64,000 bases of DNA from Leptodontidium sp. MPI-SDFR-AT-0119 (taxonomy: Eukaryota; Ascomycota; Leotiomycetes; Helotiales; Leptodontidiaceae): NCBI GenBank assembly GCA_020726505.1, contig JAHLEZ010000010.1, positions 372,001-436,000 of the forward strand. The letters run 5' to 3'. The position numbers and the translations under genes are program-made. The notes under the pieces were generated by a model. That model had not been told where the DNA came from. It did not search any database and saw nothing but the letters and a program-made list of their open reading frames with translations. Positions 35,195 through 46,530 of the stretch are shown here, piece by piece; position 1 is the first letter of the stretch; each line of letters starts with the position of its first letter.

Positions 35195-38100
35195 CTAGAC
35201 CACGACCTCATCTCCTCTCTTGGTTGGAACCTGCGTCAGGACATTAAAAGCTCCCGTCCCAACCTTACTCATCCTCCCAATAACTATTCTCGCACTCGGA
35301 CTAGACAAGTCATCCCAATCACCCTCAGTGACCGCATCCGCCAAGAACCCAACCGTCGTTTCGAAACTCATCTTCATGAATGGACTAACGCTCCCTCGCA
35401 ACCCGTTCCGATTGAAAGGACTGAATCCTCCCCCTCTGGTCATAAAATCGGCAATCAGGTTCAAATGTCTATGATCGACACTGATTCCGTGACCACCGAA
35501 GACACCAGACAGTTCTTGGATGATAGCCGCGCGGCAGGCTTCGACGCCGTAGTTGGTCAGCATGGCTGCGATATCGTTGGTGGATATGGAGTTGGGGTTG
35601 ATGATATGCGGGTAGGCCTGCATGGCCTGCAAGTTCACGCCAGCGGTGTGCACAACTGGGAGTCTGATCTCCTTGCCTGTAACGGGATCGGTGAATTTCT
35701 CATCCGGCACGAATGTGCAGGTTGCTAGGCCGGGGATCTGTTGTATGAGAGATTGACGGAGGGCGTCTTCGACAATGGAGAGCATGAGGACCTTGGGGAC
35801 GTCGGCGTCGTATTCGAGGGTTAGGTTACACCATTCGCCGCTGGTTTCATCGAAGCGGAAACGAACAATGTCGTTGCATGCTTTCATGACGCGGGCTTCA
35901 CGCTCGTCAGACGCGGCTGAGCTTGTTCCGTTCTGGCGGCGGGACGAGGAGCTCTTGTTGACGTGCTCCTCGTCGTCGCTTGCTGGGTCGCGGGGGGAGC
36001 CGCCGATCCCTTCGTCTTCCATGTCCTCATCGTCTTCGGGCTCTGCTTCCTTTTGCATCTGAGCTTGGACTTTGTCGTCGTCTTCGTCGTTTGCTGCATA
36101 GCTGACGGCTTCAGTGCGATTGGCTCTCTGCTTATCGTTCGTGGCATCATCATCTCCATCGTCATCGTCGTCATCTTCTCCAACTTCTCTCTCGGCTGCG
36201 GGTCCAGCTTCCTCGATCACACCTACAGACTTTCCGATCTCGGGTACTGCTGCCGTGTGTGCTGAAGCCTTCAACGCCGACTCTCCCTTCTTCTTGCCCA
36301 GCGCTTTGCGTGTAAGCTGTTGGAGTTTGGGAGCAAATTTCTTCTCGAATGTGACAAGTACGTCTGCGACTGTGATGGCATATGTTTCGGTGTATTCTTT
36401 CGATGGGAAAAGCTTGACGTTGATATCAAAGATCTTGGCCTGGGCATAGGCAATACCCTGCCCAATGCGTTCTTCGACTTTAGCTTCGTCCAATACAGCT
36501 GCGAGGGAGAGGACGCTGATTGCCTTTGCAAACCTCTCCCCGTCTTCACGTGAGAGCTCTGGGTTGAGATGTAGTGTCATCGAAGGGGTCGAGATGTGAT
36601 TACTTGCAGTCATGACGATTTCTCGTAGGCGAGGAATACCGAGGGTGACGTTTTTTGCCGAGTGACCAGCCAAATGGAAGGTGTTGAGGGTCATCTGTGT
36701 CGAGGGCTCTCCTACGGACTGGCCAGCGACAATACCGACAGCTTCTCCGGGATCGACAACGGACTTCAAATACTTGGCGACCAGAACAGGCTCAAGCGCC
36801 TTTCGAACACCAATTCCGTCTGGGTTTTCCTTGTTCTTCACCATTCCGTCAGGATTGGTCTTCAGGTATTCAGTCAGGGCGTCGAAGAACTTCTCCGAGG
36901 TAGCATAGCCGTATTTCCCTGGGTTGAAATCCGCGAGAACGGGATCTGGGCCATTTGGATCATTAGCATTGGCGTATTTGATGGCCTTCTTCATACGCTT
37001 CAAGATCGCATCTTTCTCTTCGAATATGGTAGCATATCTTGGATCGCCGTAGTTCAACTGCGATAGTTCTGAGCTGAGATTCTGAAGAAGGAACTTGAAA
37101 TCTGTCAAGTGCTTTTGTTTGGTCACATCCAAACCGTCTTCTCCATAAAGGAATTGGACCATGGAACCGTCGGAGTCTCGCACAGAGGTATCGTACTCGA
37201 CTTTGAGACCCTCCATACCCTTGATGAGACATCTTTGCAGATATCCGGATCTGGATGTCTTGACGGCAGTATCAATCAAACCTTCTCTACCGGCCATGGC
37301 GTGGAAGTAGTACTCTTGAGGTCGGATTCCTGTCAAGAAACGGTTGACGATGTAGCCTCCAGCTCTGATGTGGGTTTCGAAAGGTTTGAAGCACGGAAGT
37401 GATTTTCCACTGACCATGACTGGAACTCGACGACCTTCCAAAACTTGTTGACCAAGATTACAAGAAATCAGGTTGGCATTGACTGCACTTCCCTTCGCTC
37501 CAGATACAGTCATGTTCTGCATTTGATTCTTCGGGAACTGTTTAACTAGACCACCAGGCAGACAGGCCATGGTGATGTCCGAAGAAAGCTGCTGAGAGCT
37601 GTTGTTCATCAACATATCCAAGCCTGCCTGCTTGGAATCATCTCTCAGAACATCTTCTAGTCGGCTCAGAAGCTCGGGGTCGGTATCGGTGCGGTCATCG
37701 CTGCTCAGAGTAACATACTTCGCAGCAACTTTGAGTCCAAGGTCTTTGGCGGCTTCGAGTTTCTCTCTGCGCAATTCCTCGCCTTTGGGCGTCAAACGAA
37801 GATCATCCATCCCGCAAGTGAAGGCTCTCATGTGCAAGAATTTCGTAAGCAGTCGACCCAGGATACTCAGGACCTTTCCAGCTACGGTTGGACCATATGC
37901 CTCATGTATCGAGTGAACGAAACCTCCTCCACTAGGTCCGATTTGGGCCTTGTCCAAGATTCCAGTGATGAACTCCCCTCCCTTGAAATGCACGACACCC
38001 TCCTCGGAATTCTCGCTCCATCTGTCTTTGGGTGTAGAGGATTTGCTTGTAAGAGTAAGCGGGCCGCAATCGACTGGAGTGATATTCTTCAAGATTGTGG

Positions 38101-40386
38101 TTATTACTTGCTTTCCAGTCCATCGTGGGAACGGTTTGATGATTGCCGGACGGACTGTCTCTATACGCTCTCCTATAATATGCCCGCTTTCAGGACGCAG
38201 GCAATTGTAGATTAGTTGTTGATATGTTGCGCGGTCAAAGAATGTATCTCGATTACACATCCAGACAGACACCGAGATATGATCCTGAATGAGACCTCTG
38301 AGCGGTTTTCCGGAAGTGGCTACCAGGTACTGGTGATCGGTGTCGGCGATTTGGAGCGCCTCTGCTCGAGCAATTTCAGTCTGAGGGAAATGCATGTTCA
38401 TCTCATCTCCGTCAAAATCTGCGTTGTAGGTATTACAGTTCGCATAGTGCATGCGAATCGTCTTCTCTCCAGGAAGAACTCTAGCTCTGTGGCCCATGAT
38501 GGACGGCTTGTGCAGTGTCGGCTGTCGATTCATCAAAACAACATCACCATTTGTCAAATGCCGATGGACTTTCTTGTTCCGAGCACCACTGGTACTGCTG
38601 CTGGAGGATGCGAGCAGCTGATTTGCCAAAGCCAACCGCTCGTCCTGGGTTTTTGTTCGCAGGCTGATAACTTGGCCATTTTCGTTTTCGATCGCTGCAG
38701 CACCAGGCCACTTGTCAACTCCGTTGATGACAGCTTGTTGCATGTCCTTGAAGTTGTGACTCGTGACTGGCTCCGGATATGTCAACTTTTTCGCGAAGAC
38801 TGGCGGGACACCGATCTCGTTGGTCTCGATGTTTGGATCTGGAGAGATGACACTACGGGCTGCAAAATTTACTCGCTTTCCCATCATGTTTTTGCGGAAA
38901 AGACCTTCTTTCTTCTCCAACTTCTGCTTAATTCCATCCTCGTTTTTCTTTCCAGCCGCTCCTTGGATCGGGTTCCGGTCTCGATCAATCAACGAATTTA
39001 CGGTATCCTGGAGTTGACACCAAGCTTCTTGGAGGTCATAGTAGTCCCTTTTCTGCCATGATGGGTAGTCGGCAGCTTTGTTCGGATTGGTGAGGACGTT
39101 GTATATCTGAGCGACTGTCTCGCAGCTCTTCAAGATGGACTTGTAGAGAGTGTTCTGCTGCGCTTCAGAGATCTCGCCGTCTCCAGTTCGCGCTTCCGGT
39201 CGATATTTGTTTGGAGGGACCATGAGAGTCTGTAGGAAGAACATGTCGGAGGAGACCTTTGTCGCCTTCTTTGCTGTCGATCGAGAATCGTATACCAGAG
39301 ACAAGATATCCTGCTCCTTTTCGAAAAGTAATACGAGGCTTGCCTTGACCTCTGTTGCGTTGATGTATCGTTGAGCGGGCGGTGCAACCTTTGATTTCGA
39401 GCTTTGCCTCGAGACACTCTGACCCATCACGACATCTCCATCCACGTCGAGTGCATCTCCCTCGCCTTCATCATCCTCATTTGAAGACAAGTCAATGTCT
39501 GCAATGCCTTCATCGAAGTCTCCACTGGAATTCTCCTTCTTCATCGTTTCCAGTAACTGGACAGCATTGATTGCCCGGAAGTTCCCTTGAGACATCTTTG
39601 CCTTCTCCTTCATACTAAGTGATTTCTCAAAAATCTTCACATATCGATCCTTGCGAAATGTAGGCGATATTCCACTGCAATTCCCGCACGCCTTGCCGGC
39701 GGTAATAGCTTTCATGAAAGATTTGACAACCATGCGCCTCGCTTCTGCAACTCCTTCATTTTTCTCTCGTTTCCACTCCCACGATGAGGTCTTCGCAGCT
39801 TTGATCGACTTCTTGACAAATGTATTCCTCCTTCGGATGACATTATCGACCGCCGATTCTTCTTCCGAGTCGCTACTTCCAGCCGACGCTTCGGCATCCT
39901 TATTTTGTGAGATTTCGATGTTGTCGATTTCCTCGGCAGGCCCCAGTAATCCGTGTTGAATCAGTCGAAGTTTGCAGAGATAGCGGTTTACTTCTTTCCG
40001 AGACATCTTCAGGTGGTGGCAGTAGGCGCATTTTGCTCGTAATAACCGCAGAAGTTGGTCCATAAATGTAGGGTGGTATACGGGAACGGGGAGGTCGATA
40101 TGGCCGACGTGCCCTGGGCAGCCAACTGAGTTGAGATTACATGTTGTACAGCTTCCAATAATGTTAGCAAACAAGTAGTCTATTAAATAACCCTCGAAAC
40201 TCACAAATGATCTCCCCATGCACCAAGGGCTTGATCGTACAATCCGCCAGGAACTGGGTGCAGCAAAGTGTCGAAAGTTTGGGGATTGTCTATTTTCTTC
40301 ACAGAGAGTGACTTGATCTCTGCGGCGCTGAGGAAGCCAAAGTCAACGCTCCCAATAACTGAGGGGACTGGCTGAGAGATATTCAT
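35195..40386 (-). CDS. RPA190: DNA-directed RNA polymerase I largest subunit (A190)
   Basis: Exon 1 40386-40205 and exon 2 40151-35195, joined across a 53-bp intron (GTGAGT, GGAAG), give 1712 residues, normal for the family. It is the catalytic subunit of Pol I, which transcribes 35S rDNA in the nucleolus. The N-terminal clamp has the zinc-binding CTTCNLNSVGCPGHVGHIDLP, then CAYCHHLK and CGNCSG. The Mg-binding loop is intact: YNADFDGDEMNMHFPQTE. The bridge-helix and trigger-loop region is present (VGEPSTQMTLNTFHLAGHS). An acidic insertion near the C-terminal third (about 36,000-36,190, runs of Asp and Glu) is usual in A190 of fungi. The minus-strand start is divergent from PRP3, a pair of growth-related genes. 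Confidence 0.97.
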
Positions 40387-40553
40387 CTTGGTGGGGATCT
40401 GGTACCAGAGCAGCAGAGGTGCAATGGCTGGACCAAGAGTTTTGAATTGAATTGGAATTTCCCTCCCCGCTGCAATGGAAGCTGTAGCAAAAATTATGTC
40501 GGAGCAATAAAAACTTGGTTCCGACGGTCATGTGACAGACCTCTAAACTTCAA

Positions 40554-40757
40554 ATGGATGCTGCCGCTGCGCTAGACAGACGCGCCACCAAGTGCCTTGA
40601 TCCTTTAGCACAAGGCAGTAAGTTAGTCAGTCCCATGCTAGCCAGCTTCAGCTTCAGCTTCAACAATTCAACAACCATCGATCTCCTTTCAGTACAACAT
40701 TCTGGACGAAGCATACGGCGGAAACCATGGATCGCGGCAAGGCATCCCCCATTCTAG
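40554..40757 (+). promoter_or_regulatory. Possible leader intron and overlapping uORF of PRP3
   Basis: ATG at 40554 opens a frame that runs past the PRP3 start codon (40727) in another frame and stops at 40757. A 75-bp intron with GTAAGT donor (40618) and TTTCAG acceptor (ending 40692) fits inside it. As 75 is a multiple of three, the uORF stays open with or without splicing. Whether transcripts start upstream of 40554 is unknown; the space to RPA190 is only 340 bp. Confidence 0.4.
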
Positions 40758-42250
40758 CTCCCCGACACGATGCTTCGAGCAGAGTCGGCAAGCCTGAGTC
40801 CGCCGCAGAGAAGCTTGCATCGTTAAAGGCTCGAGTTGCAGCGGCAGTTGGTGGCAGCAAGGCAAAGGCCGGCCTGAATCTCTCTTCACATCCTGCGACA
40901 GTCACTGCTCGAGGTGGTCTGAACGTGGATCTCCATCCAGCCCTTCAGGATCTCGGACAGTACAAGCCTTCGAAAAACATCGCCCCGAAATTTGCGACCA
41001 GCATTGGAAACGCGCGCCCTCAGCCAGAAAAGCCTGCTGCGAAAAGCAAGAAGCAACTCGACCTCTCTGGACCTTCGTCGGAGGAAACGCGAAACAACCC
41101 ATACTTTGACCTTAGCCTTGGTGGGCAGACTGCGACATTGAAGAATAGGCATTCGAGACAGCTGGTCTTCAATCAGAAGGGGAAATATATCCAACAAGCC
41201 AATGCTCTCCGAAGACAAGCCGCCCTTGAGGCGATGAAAAGGCGCATTGCAGAGTCATCACGGAAGATTGGAATCGACGAAGATCTCGATACGGAGAAGA
41301 AGTACCTTGTTGAGGCTCCCCCAAGCATCGAGTGGTGGGACGAGGGTTTGATTGACGGCGAGAACTACGATCATATTGATGATCCGAAAACACTAAAGAT
41401 CGACACTCCCGATTCCATTATCACTGAATATATTCAACATCCCGTACTGCTGGAACCCCCACAAGAAAAGAATATGCCAGCCCCTAAACCTATGTTTCTC
41501 ACATCCAAAGAACAAGCAAAGCTACGACGTCAAAGGAGAATGGCGGATTTGAAGGAGCAACAGGCCAAGATTCGCCTCGGTCTGGAACCTGCACCCCCGC
41601 CCAAGGTGAAGAAAGGAAATTTGATGCGAGTACTGGGTGAGGAGGCAGTGAAGGATCCAACGGCAGTTGAGGCTCGAGTAAACAGAGAGATTGAAGCCCG
41701 ACACCAGACACATGTTGAGATGAACGAGGACCGCAAACTTACGAAGGAGCAGCGCCATGAAAAGCTTGCTAAGAACCAAGAGAACGACGCCGCCAAGGGT
41801 ATACATCTCATGGTATTCAAAATCGATAACCTGGCCAACGGCAGTCATCGGTTCAAAATTGCAAAGAATGCAGAGCAGATGGCTCTCACGGGCGTTTGCA
41901 TCATGCACCCGCGGTTCAATTTGGTCGTGGTTGAAGGGGGGGAGCACAGTATTCGTCAATATCGCAAGCTCATGCTTCAGCGTATCGACTGGACTGAGAA
42001 CTCGCCAACTAGAATCAAGGAGGGCACAAAAGCTGAAGCACTTCAGGATTGGCTCAAGGCAGAGGATGAGAAGGGAGAGCTCAAAGACATGACTTTGAAC
42101 AAGTGCGTTCTGGTCTTTGAAGGAGAACAGAAGACTCGGGCGTTCAGAAAGTGGGGTAGTAAGGTCTGCGAGACGGATAGCTTAGCTCGGGAGACCTTAC
42201 AGAGAGCGAAGATGGAGAATTTCTGGGCATTGGCCAAGAGTATGAAGTAA
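40727..42250 (+). CDS. PRP3: U4/U6 small nuclear ribonucleoprotein Prp3
   Basis: Single coding exon of 507 residues. Prp3 binds the U4/U6 duplex and is needed for assembly of the U4/U6.U5 tri-snRNP. Residues 1-130 are basic and low-complexity. The PRP3 domain runs from about 120 to 340 (ETRNNPYFD, KGKYIQQANALR, PPSIEWWDEGLI, LTSKEQAKLRRQRR). The C-terminal DUF1115 ferredoxin-like domain holds HRFKIAKNAEQMALTGVCI and the final NKCVLVFEGEQKTRAFRKW. The start is the first ATG of the open frame and is followed by a typical fungal Prp3 N-terminus. Its stop is 97 bp from the stop of convergent RAD3. Confidence 0.95.
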   Translation: MDRGKASPILAPRHDASSRVGKPESAAEKLASLKARVAAAVGGSKAKAGLNLSSHPATVTARGGLNVDLHPALQDLGQYKPSKNIAPKFATSIGNARPQPEKPAAKSKKQLDLSGPSSEETRNNPYFDLSLGGQTATLKNRHSRQLVFNQKGKYIQQANALRRQAALEAMKRRIAESSRKIGIDEDLDTEKKYLVEAPPSIEWWDEGLIDGENYDHIDDPKTLKIDTPDSIITEYIQHPVLLEPPQEKNMPAPKPMFLTSKEQAKLRRQRRMADLKEQQAKIRLGLEPAPPPKVKKGNLMRVLGEEAVKDPTAVEARVNREIEARHQTHVEMNEDRKLTKEQRHEKLAKNQENDAAKGIHLMVFKIDNLANGSHRFKIAKNAEQMALTGVCIMHPRFNLVVVEGGEHSIRQYRKLMLQRIDWTENSPTRIKEGTKAEALQDWLKAEDEKGELKDMTLNKCVLVFEGEQKTRAFRKWGSKVCETDSLARETLQRAKMENFWALAKSMK

Positions 42251-42347
42251 ATACCCTGCAGTGTCCTGTGCCTTATAATATATTTAGCAGCAGCCGACTT
42301 GACCACCTTAGCTTTGCTCAATTTTGTGACCCCTCCATTCTTCTATC

Positions 42348-45196
42348 TTATATGTCCATCATGGAGGCCTCTAACTCGTCATCGTCATCAAACACATATT
42401 CATCAATACCTGCCGCCATTCGGTTGCCATTACCGACGCCACTCATCTCTCGGTCTCCTGCCGCGTCTGCATGTTGTGCTTCTCTCAGCGCTCGGATACT
42501 CTCCTCTTCTTGCTTCTCTTTGTGATTCTCCAGGTCCCTCAAGCTCCATGTACTAATACCCTCTTGGTCACTGGGCTTGAATGGTTGTGCCATCCCTCTT
42601 AAGAATTTCTTCGCTGCCCCAACAGCCATATCAGTGCTGAGATTGACTTCACTCTCCATTATTGCGTTGTCAATCCATCTTGGCAGCTGATCTCTCTTCT
42701 TCAAGAATCTCCTATCTGCAAGCACCATGATACCGTAATCATCTTTGCCTCGCAACACACGGCCCAGGCATTGAGCTGCATGTCTCATGGCGTCGAAAGA
42801 CAGAAAGTCATTTTCTCTGATTCGGTATTTCTCTCGAAGGAATTCCAAACGTGCCTTCAAAATTCGGGACTCTGTGTACTGGAATGGTACTCCAATGCAG
42901 AGCACAGTGCGACCAAACTGGTGATCGAAATCAATTCCTTCACTAACTTTGCCTCTTGCGACGCAGAGAAGTATCGCTCCTCTTCCGTTGGAGCAGGCGG
43001 TTCGGTATGTCTCAAGCGCCAAAGATGTTTCCTGTGCATCAGGCGTCTCAACCAGAATGAGTTTATACTTCCAAACTTCATCCAGAATACCCATTCCTTG
43101 CCACATGCTGATGATAGACTCCATGTAGAGATAGGAGGGAAAGAACACGACCATACCATCCGGCGTCAGCTTTGCAAATTCGGTGAGGAGATGACCGTAG
43201 TTTCGAACCACAGAAGGCTCATTCCGAACCTGGAAGCCCGAGGAGATAGCCACTTGATCGGACCCTCGAGTGACTATCATTGGCAAGAATGATTTCCGGG
43301 CGAGGGTCATCGGGTACGATTCTTGTACAACAGCAGTGAACCCGAGCATCTTTGGGTACATCTCGAGTGGAGATATGGTTCCCGAGGTGATGATGACGGA
43401 GCTGAAGCGGTCAAAGACTGGTTTGATCGCGATCGCAGCATCTAGACAGGTGAAGTGGAGAACTGGGTTGGGAACCTCAGCTGTATCGGATTCGTACGGT
43501 TCCAAAATCAGAACGAAGCCTGTCTCATAGGTCGCTACAAGGGTTGCAAATGTTGCGACTTCTTGTAATGGCTGATAATCTTCGATGTTGGTTAATTCAA
43601 GTGTGCGTACAAGTGACGTTAACCTTTCAGCACAGAACCGTAATGGTTTCTTCTCAATGAATGTGTACTCTTTGAGATGCGCGAGGAATGATGGTGGTGT
43701 CTCGGAGATAACCTGTCGAACCTTCATACGAGTCTGTGGCAAGTCAGATGTGGCCTTCTTTGGGGGCTTGTGCGACATACCTTCAAGTACTCGATAAATC
43801 GCTTCAAGAATACCACAAAGTGCTCTGCTCTTCGAATGTTTCCAGGTACGGCTTCCTTCAGAAGATCGTCCGGGAGAGCTAGATAGTTCGTTAGTAGGAG
43901 CCACGAGGTAGTCGCCGGGTAGACCAACCTGGGTTAGACATAAATGCATCCTCCTCACGAGCTTCATCTGCATCTCGCAGACCCTCCACCAACTTCGCAT
44001 ACTCGTTCTTGAGCTTATCAGCATCGCTGTCTTTCATCTCCGCAATTTTGTTCTCCAAATTTTGGGCACCTCTAGTTGCTTTTCTCAAAGAGTCTTCGGT
44101 AATATCTGTACTGAGGGATTCGATGCAGACGTTATCGATGTTGTGTGCCTCGTCAAAAACGACGATGCAGTCTTTGGAGAGCTCTTTGGATACTCGTTCA
44201 GCGATTTTCGGATCGAGGAGGTAGTGGTAGGAGTAGATGATGACGTTGCAAAATGACATCTAGACACATTAGTATTATTCCGAGTGAAATTAGGGTGACG
44301 AACCATTCGTCGGGATGTGAAATAGGGACATTGCTTGTGGTCCTCGCCGTACTTTGAAAGCCCATCGAAGGTCCATACACCATTGGGAATTAGGTCGTGT
44401 GGCTCGAGGTGGTCCAAATTCTACTTCTGTCAGTTGGCCTCCGTATTCTTGATCTGGGAAACTGACATCGTGATAGATGCACACTGGCACATCTTCTCCC
44501 CGATCCTTTTTCTCTTTCACGAAACCTGCTGTCAAGCTCCGACATCTTGCATCCACCACAGCACCACTCTTCTCACGCTTCACAGAAGGATGAAGACACA
44601 GATTCTTTCGACTCGTTAATCCAAGTCCGCGGAATTCTTCTTCGTGGCCGAGTTGCTCTGCCCGGTATTTCATGAGTGCCTTCAACTCGTGCAAAGCCTT
44701 TTCTATCTCGGACATAGTACCTAGCATCATCAGAACGGCCCCCGTTGCGGAGATACGAAACTCACGTGAGCAGTAGATCAGCTTGCGGTGTTCTGGGTAG
44801 TATTGCTGGTAGGCTACGATCAGGGACAGGAGAGATACAGTCTTTCCTGTCCCAGAGGGCATCTCCAGAACGCAGTGACCTCCGGCATCGAGCGTTCCTA
44901 GATCAGAACATCAATCTCCAGTACCATTCATTCGTTTGGAGGCAGGGACCTACTCTTGAGATCACACATGTAGCTAACCAAGAAGCTACTGTCAGCAGTA
45001 CTCTCTGCACGTTGGGGGAGAATCATACGCATATTGTTCTAAATGTATGTCAGTGCAAGGTCCACAGTTTCAACTTGTTCGACTCACCCGGATAGATCAT
45101 CGGATATGGGAACAGCACCGGGAGATCACTGGTTAAGAATATCAGTACAGGTATTAGCAGAAGCAAAGTGGATACATACTCGATGTTGAACTTCAT
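42348..45196 (-). CDS. RAD3: TFIIH DNA helicase subunit Rad3/XPD
   Basis: Ten exons fit in phase: 45196-45180 (17 nt), 45128-45088 (41), 45038-45029 (10), 44973-44954 (20), 44897-44766, 44720-44467, 44420-44304, 44259-43929, 43878-43781 and 43733-42348, giving 801 residues. Rad3/XPD is the 5'-3' helicase of TFIIH, needed for nucleotide excision repair and structural in transcription initiation. The spliced start reads [15 protein letters not shown] and continues [18 protein letters not shown], the standard N-terminus. Walker A MPSGTGKT puts the catalytic Lys at residue 48, as in yeast. Four Cys of the 4Fe-4S domain are visible (LCLH, ARCRSL, PVCIYH, QCPYF). Box II is DEAHN; HD2 contains [16 protein letters not shown] and [14 protein letters not shown]. 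The C-terminus is acidic. Confidence 0.95.
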
Positions 45197-46530
45197 CTTG
45201 AATGAATATGCATGTGTGTGTTCGGGTTCGTAGGTTTAGGCGCGATTTAGATTAAAGTTGAGGTTAGAGGTCGCCACAAATTTGTCTCCGGTTGCCTAGA
45301 AGTGCCAGCCAGACTAGGCGGGGCTGCCAGGATACGGACGGCGACCAAGATTCATAACACAAGGAAACTTATATCACTGAAGCAGGGAAGGGGATGGATT
45401 TCTGGTGGTCTTGTAGGTTGAATTCACTCTTGGTGGTGGCATGAAAGAAGCATTCTCCCTCGATATCAGTGAATGGCCACCGTAGCATTAGTCAGCATGT
45501 GTCTGTTGGGCCAACGTCCTCGCCTCCTGCCTCCTTTGTTTTGCTCGCTTGGGTGGTTTATTTTTCTCGCTGCACCCTCTATAAGACTAGGTAGGTAGTA
45601 TTTGAAGTGAAGCTTCACTAAAAATTGGGTCTTTATCTGAGACTAGAACATTCAACATGCGGAAATCTACATTGGTTACGATATCATGCGTTAACGTATA
45701 ATCTCCGTCCAGTCTATTATTTACTTACAACTGTATGTTCACACCTGCAGGTTGAAATTGCGCATTATGGGTACATAAGCGGCCACAAGATAATTTCAAT
45801 CGCAGGTGAATTGCCCTTATTTCTGGTATTCACCAGGCATTGATTGGCTCTATAAGTAGAGGAAACAGGTACTTCGAGTGCTGTAAGCAACAGCTGGCAT
45901 GCGTTGAGGGAAGACCTTTCCTTGTGAAGGTATATATATCGTGTGATCTTGAATCGAGAAGTACTAGGCGAATACTTTCTGTCGCATTCCTTTTGGATGG
46001 TGCTTTTGGTATTTTACACATAGATTTGTTTCACTAAATAGTCAAATTCAAAGCAGTTTTCTCTTGTCCGGTAGTTTTCCATGACATTAAACAAAGGCTC
46101 CAACCTTGGGCTTTCTATTACCTAGGTGCATATTGGCAAGTAACGAAAAGTATTATTCGAGTTGTGTTAACTTTTTATTTGGTAACTCATCGCTTTTCTA
46201 ATACAACACATTTTCCATCAGTAGATGGTTGAGCATACCACCTGGTGGCCTGTGATTGGATGTGCCGAAACGCCTCAAGAATTTCAGAGCAGCAAGTGCT
46301 CCACGTCCTCCATAGCTTCTCCAGTTTTCATCGATCGTGATTTTCGGTCGCAACGCAAAAGAGAGAGCAAAGACTCCCGTGTGGGATACCAAATTACAAT
46401 CCATCACACAGTCCCGTTCATTATGACTGTCCTAGTACGAGGTCGAGGTCGATTGTTGACAACCACCGCATGAGATGCCCTCCACCAAGACTGATTTATG
46501 GTGCAAAGTCCTCCATGGTGTGTCCGGGGT
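45197..46530. other. Intergenic region upstream of RAD3
   Basis: About 1.3 kb; the left part is the RAD3 promoter. The rest is somewhat AT-rich with short ORFs that I cannot assign. Confidence 0.5.
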
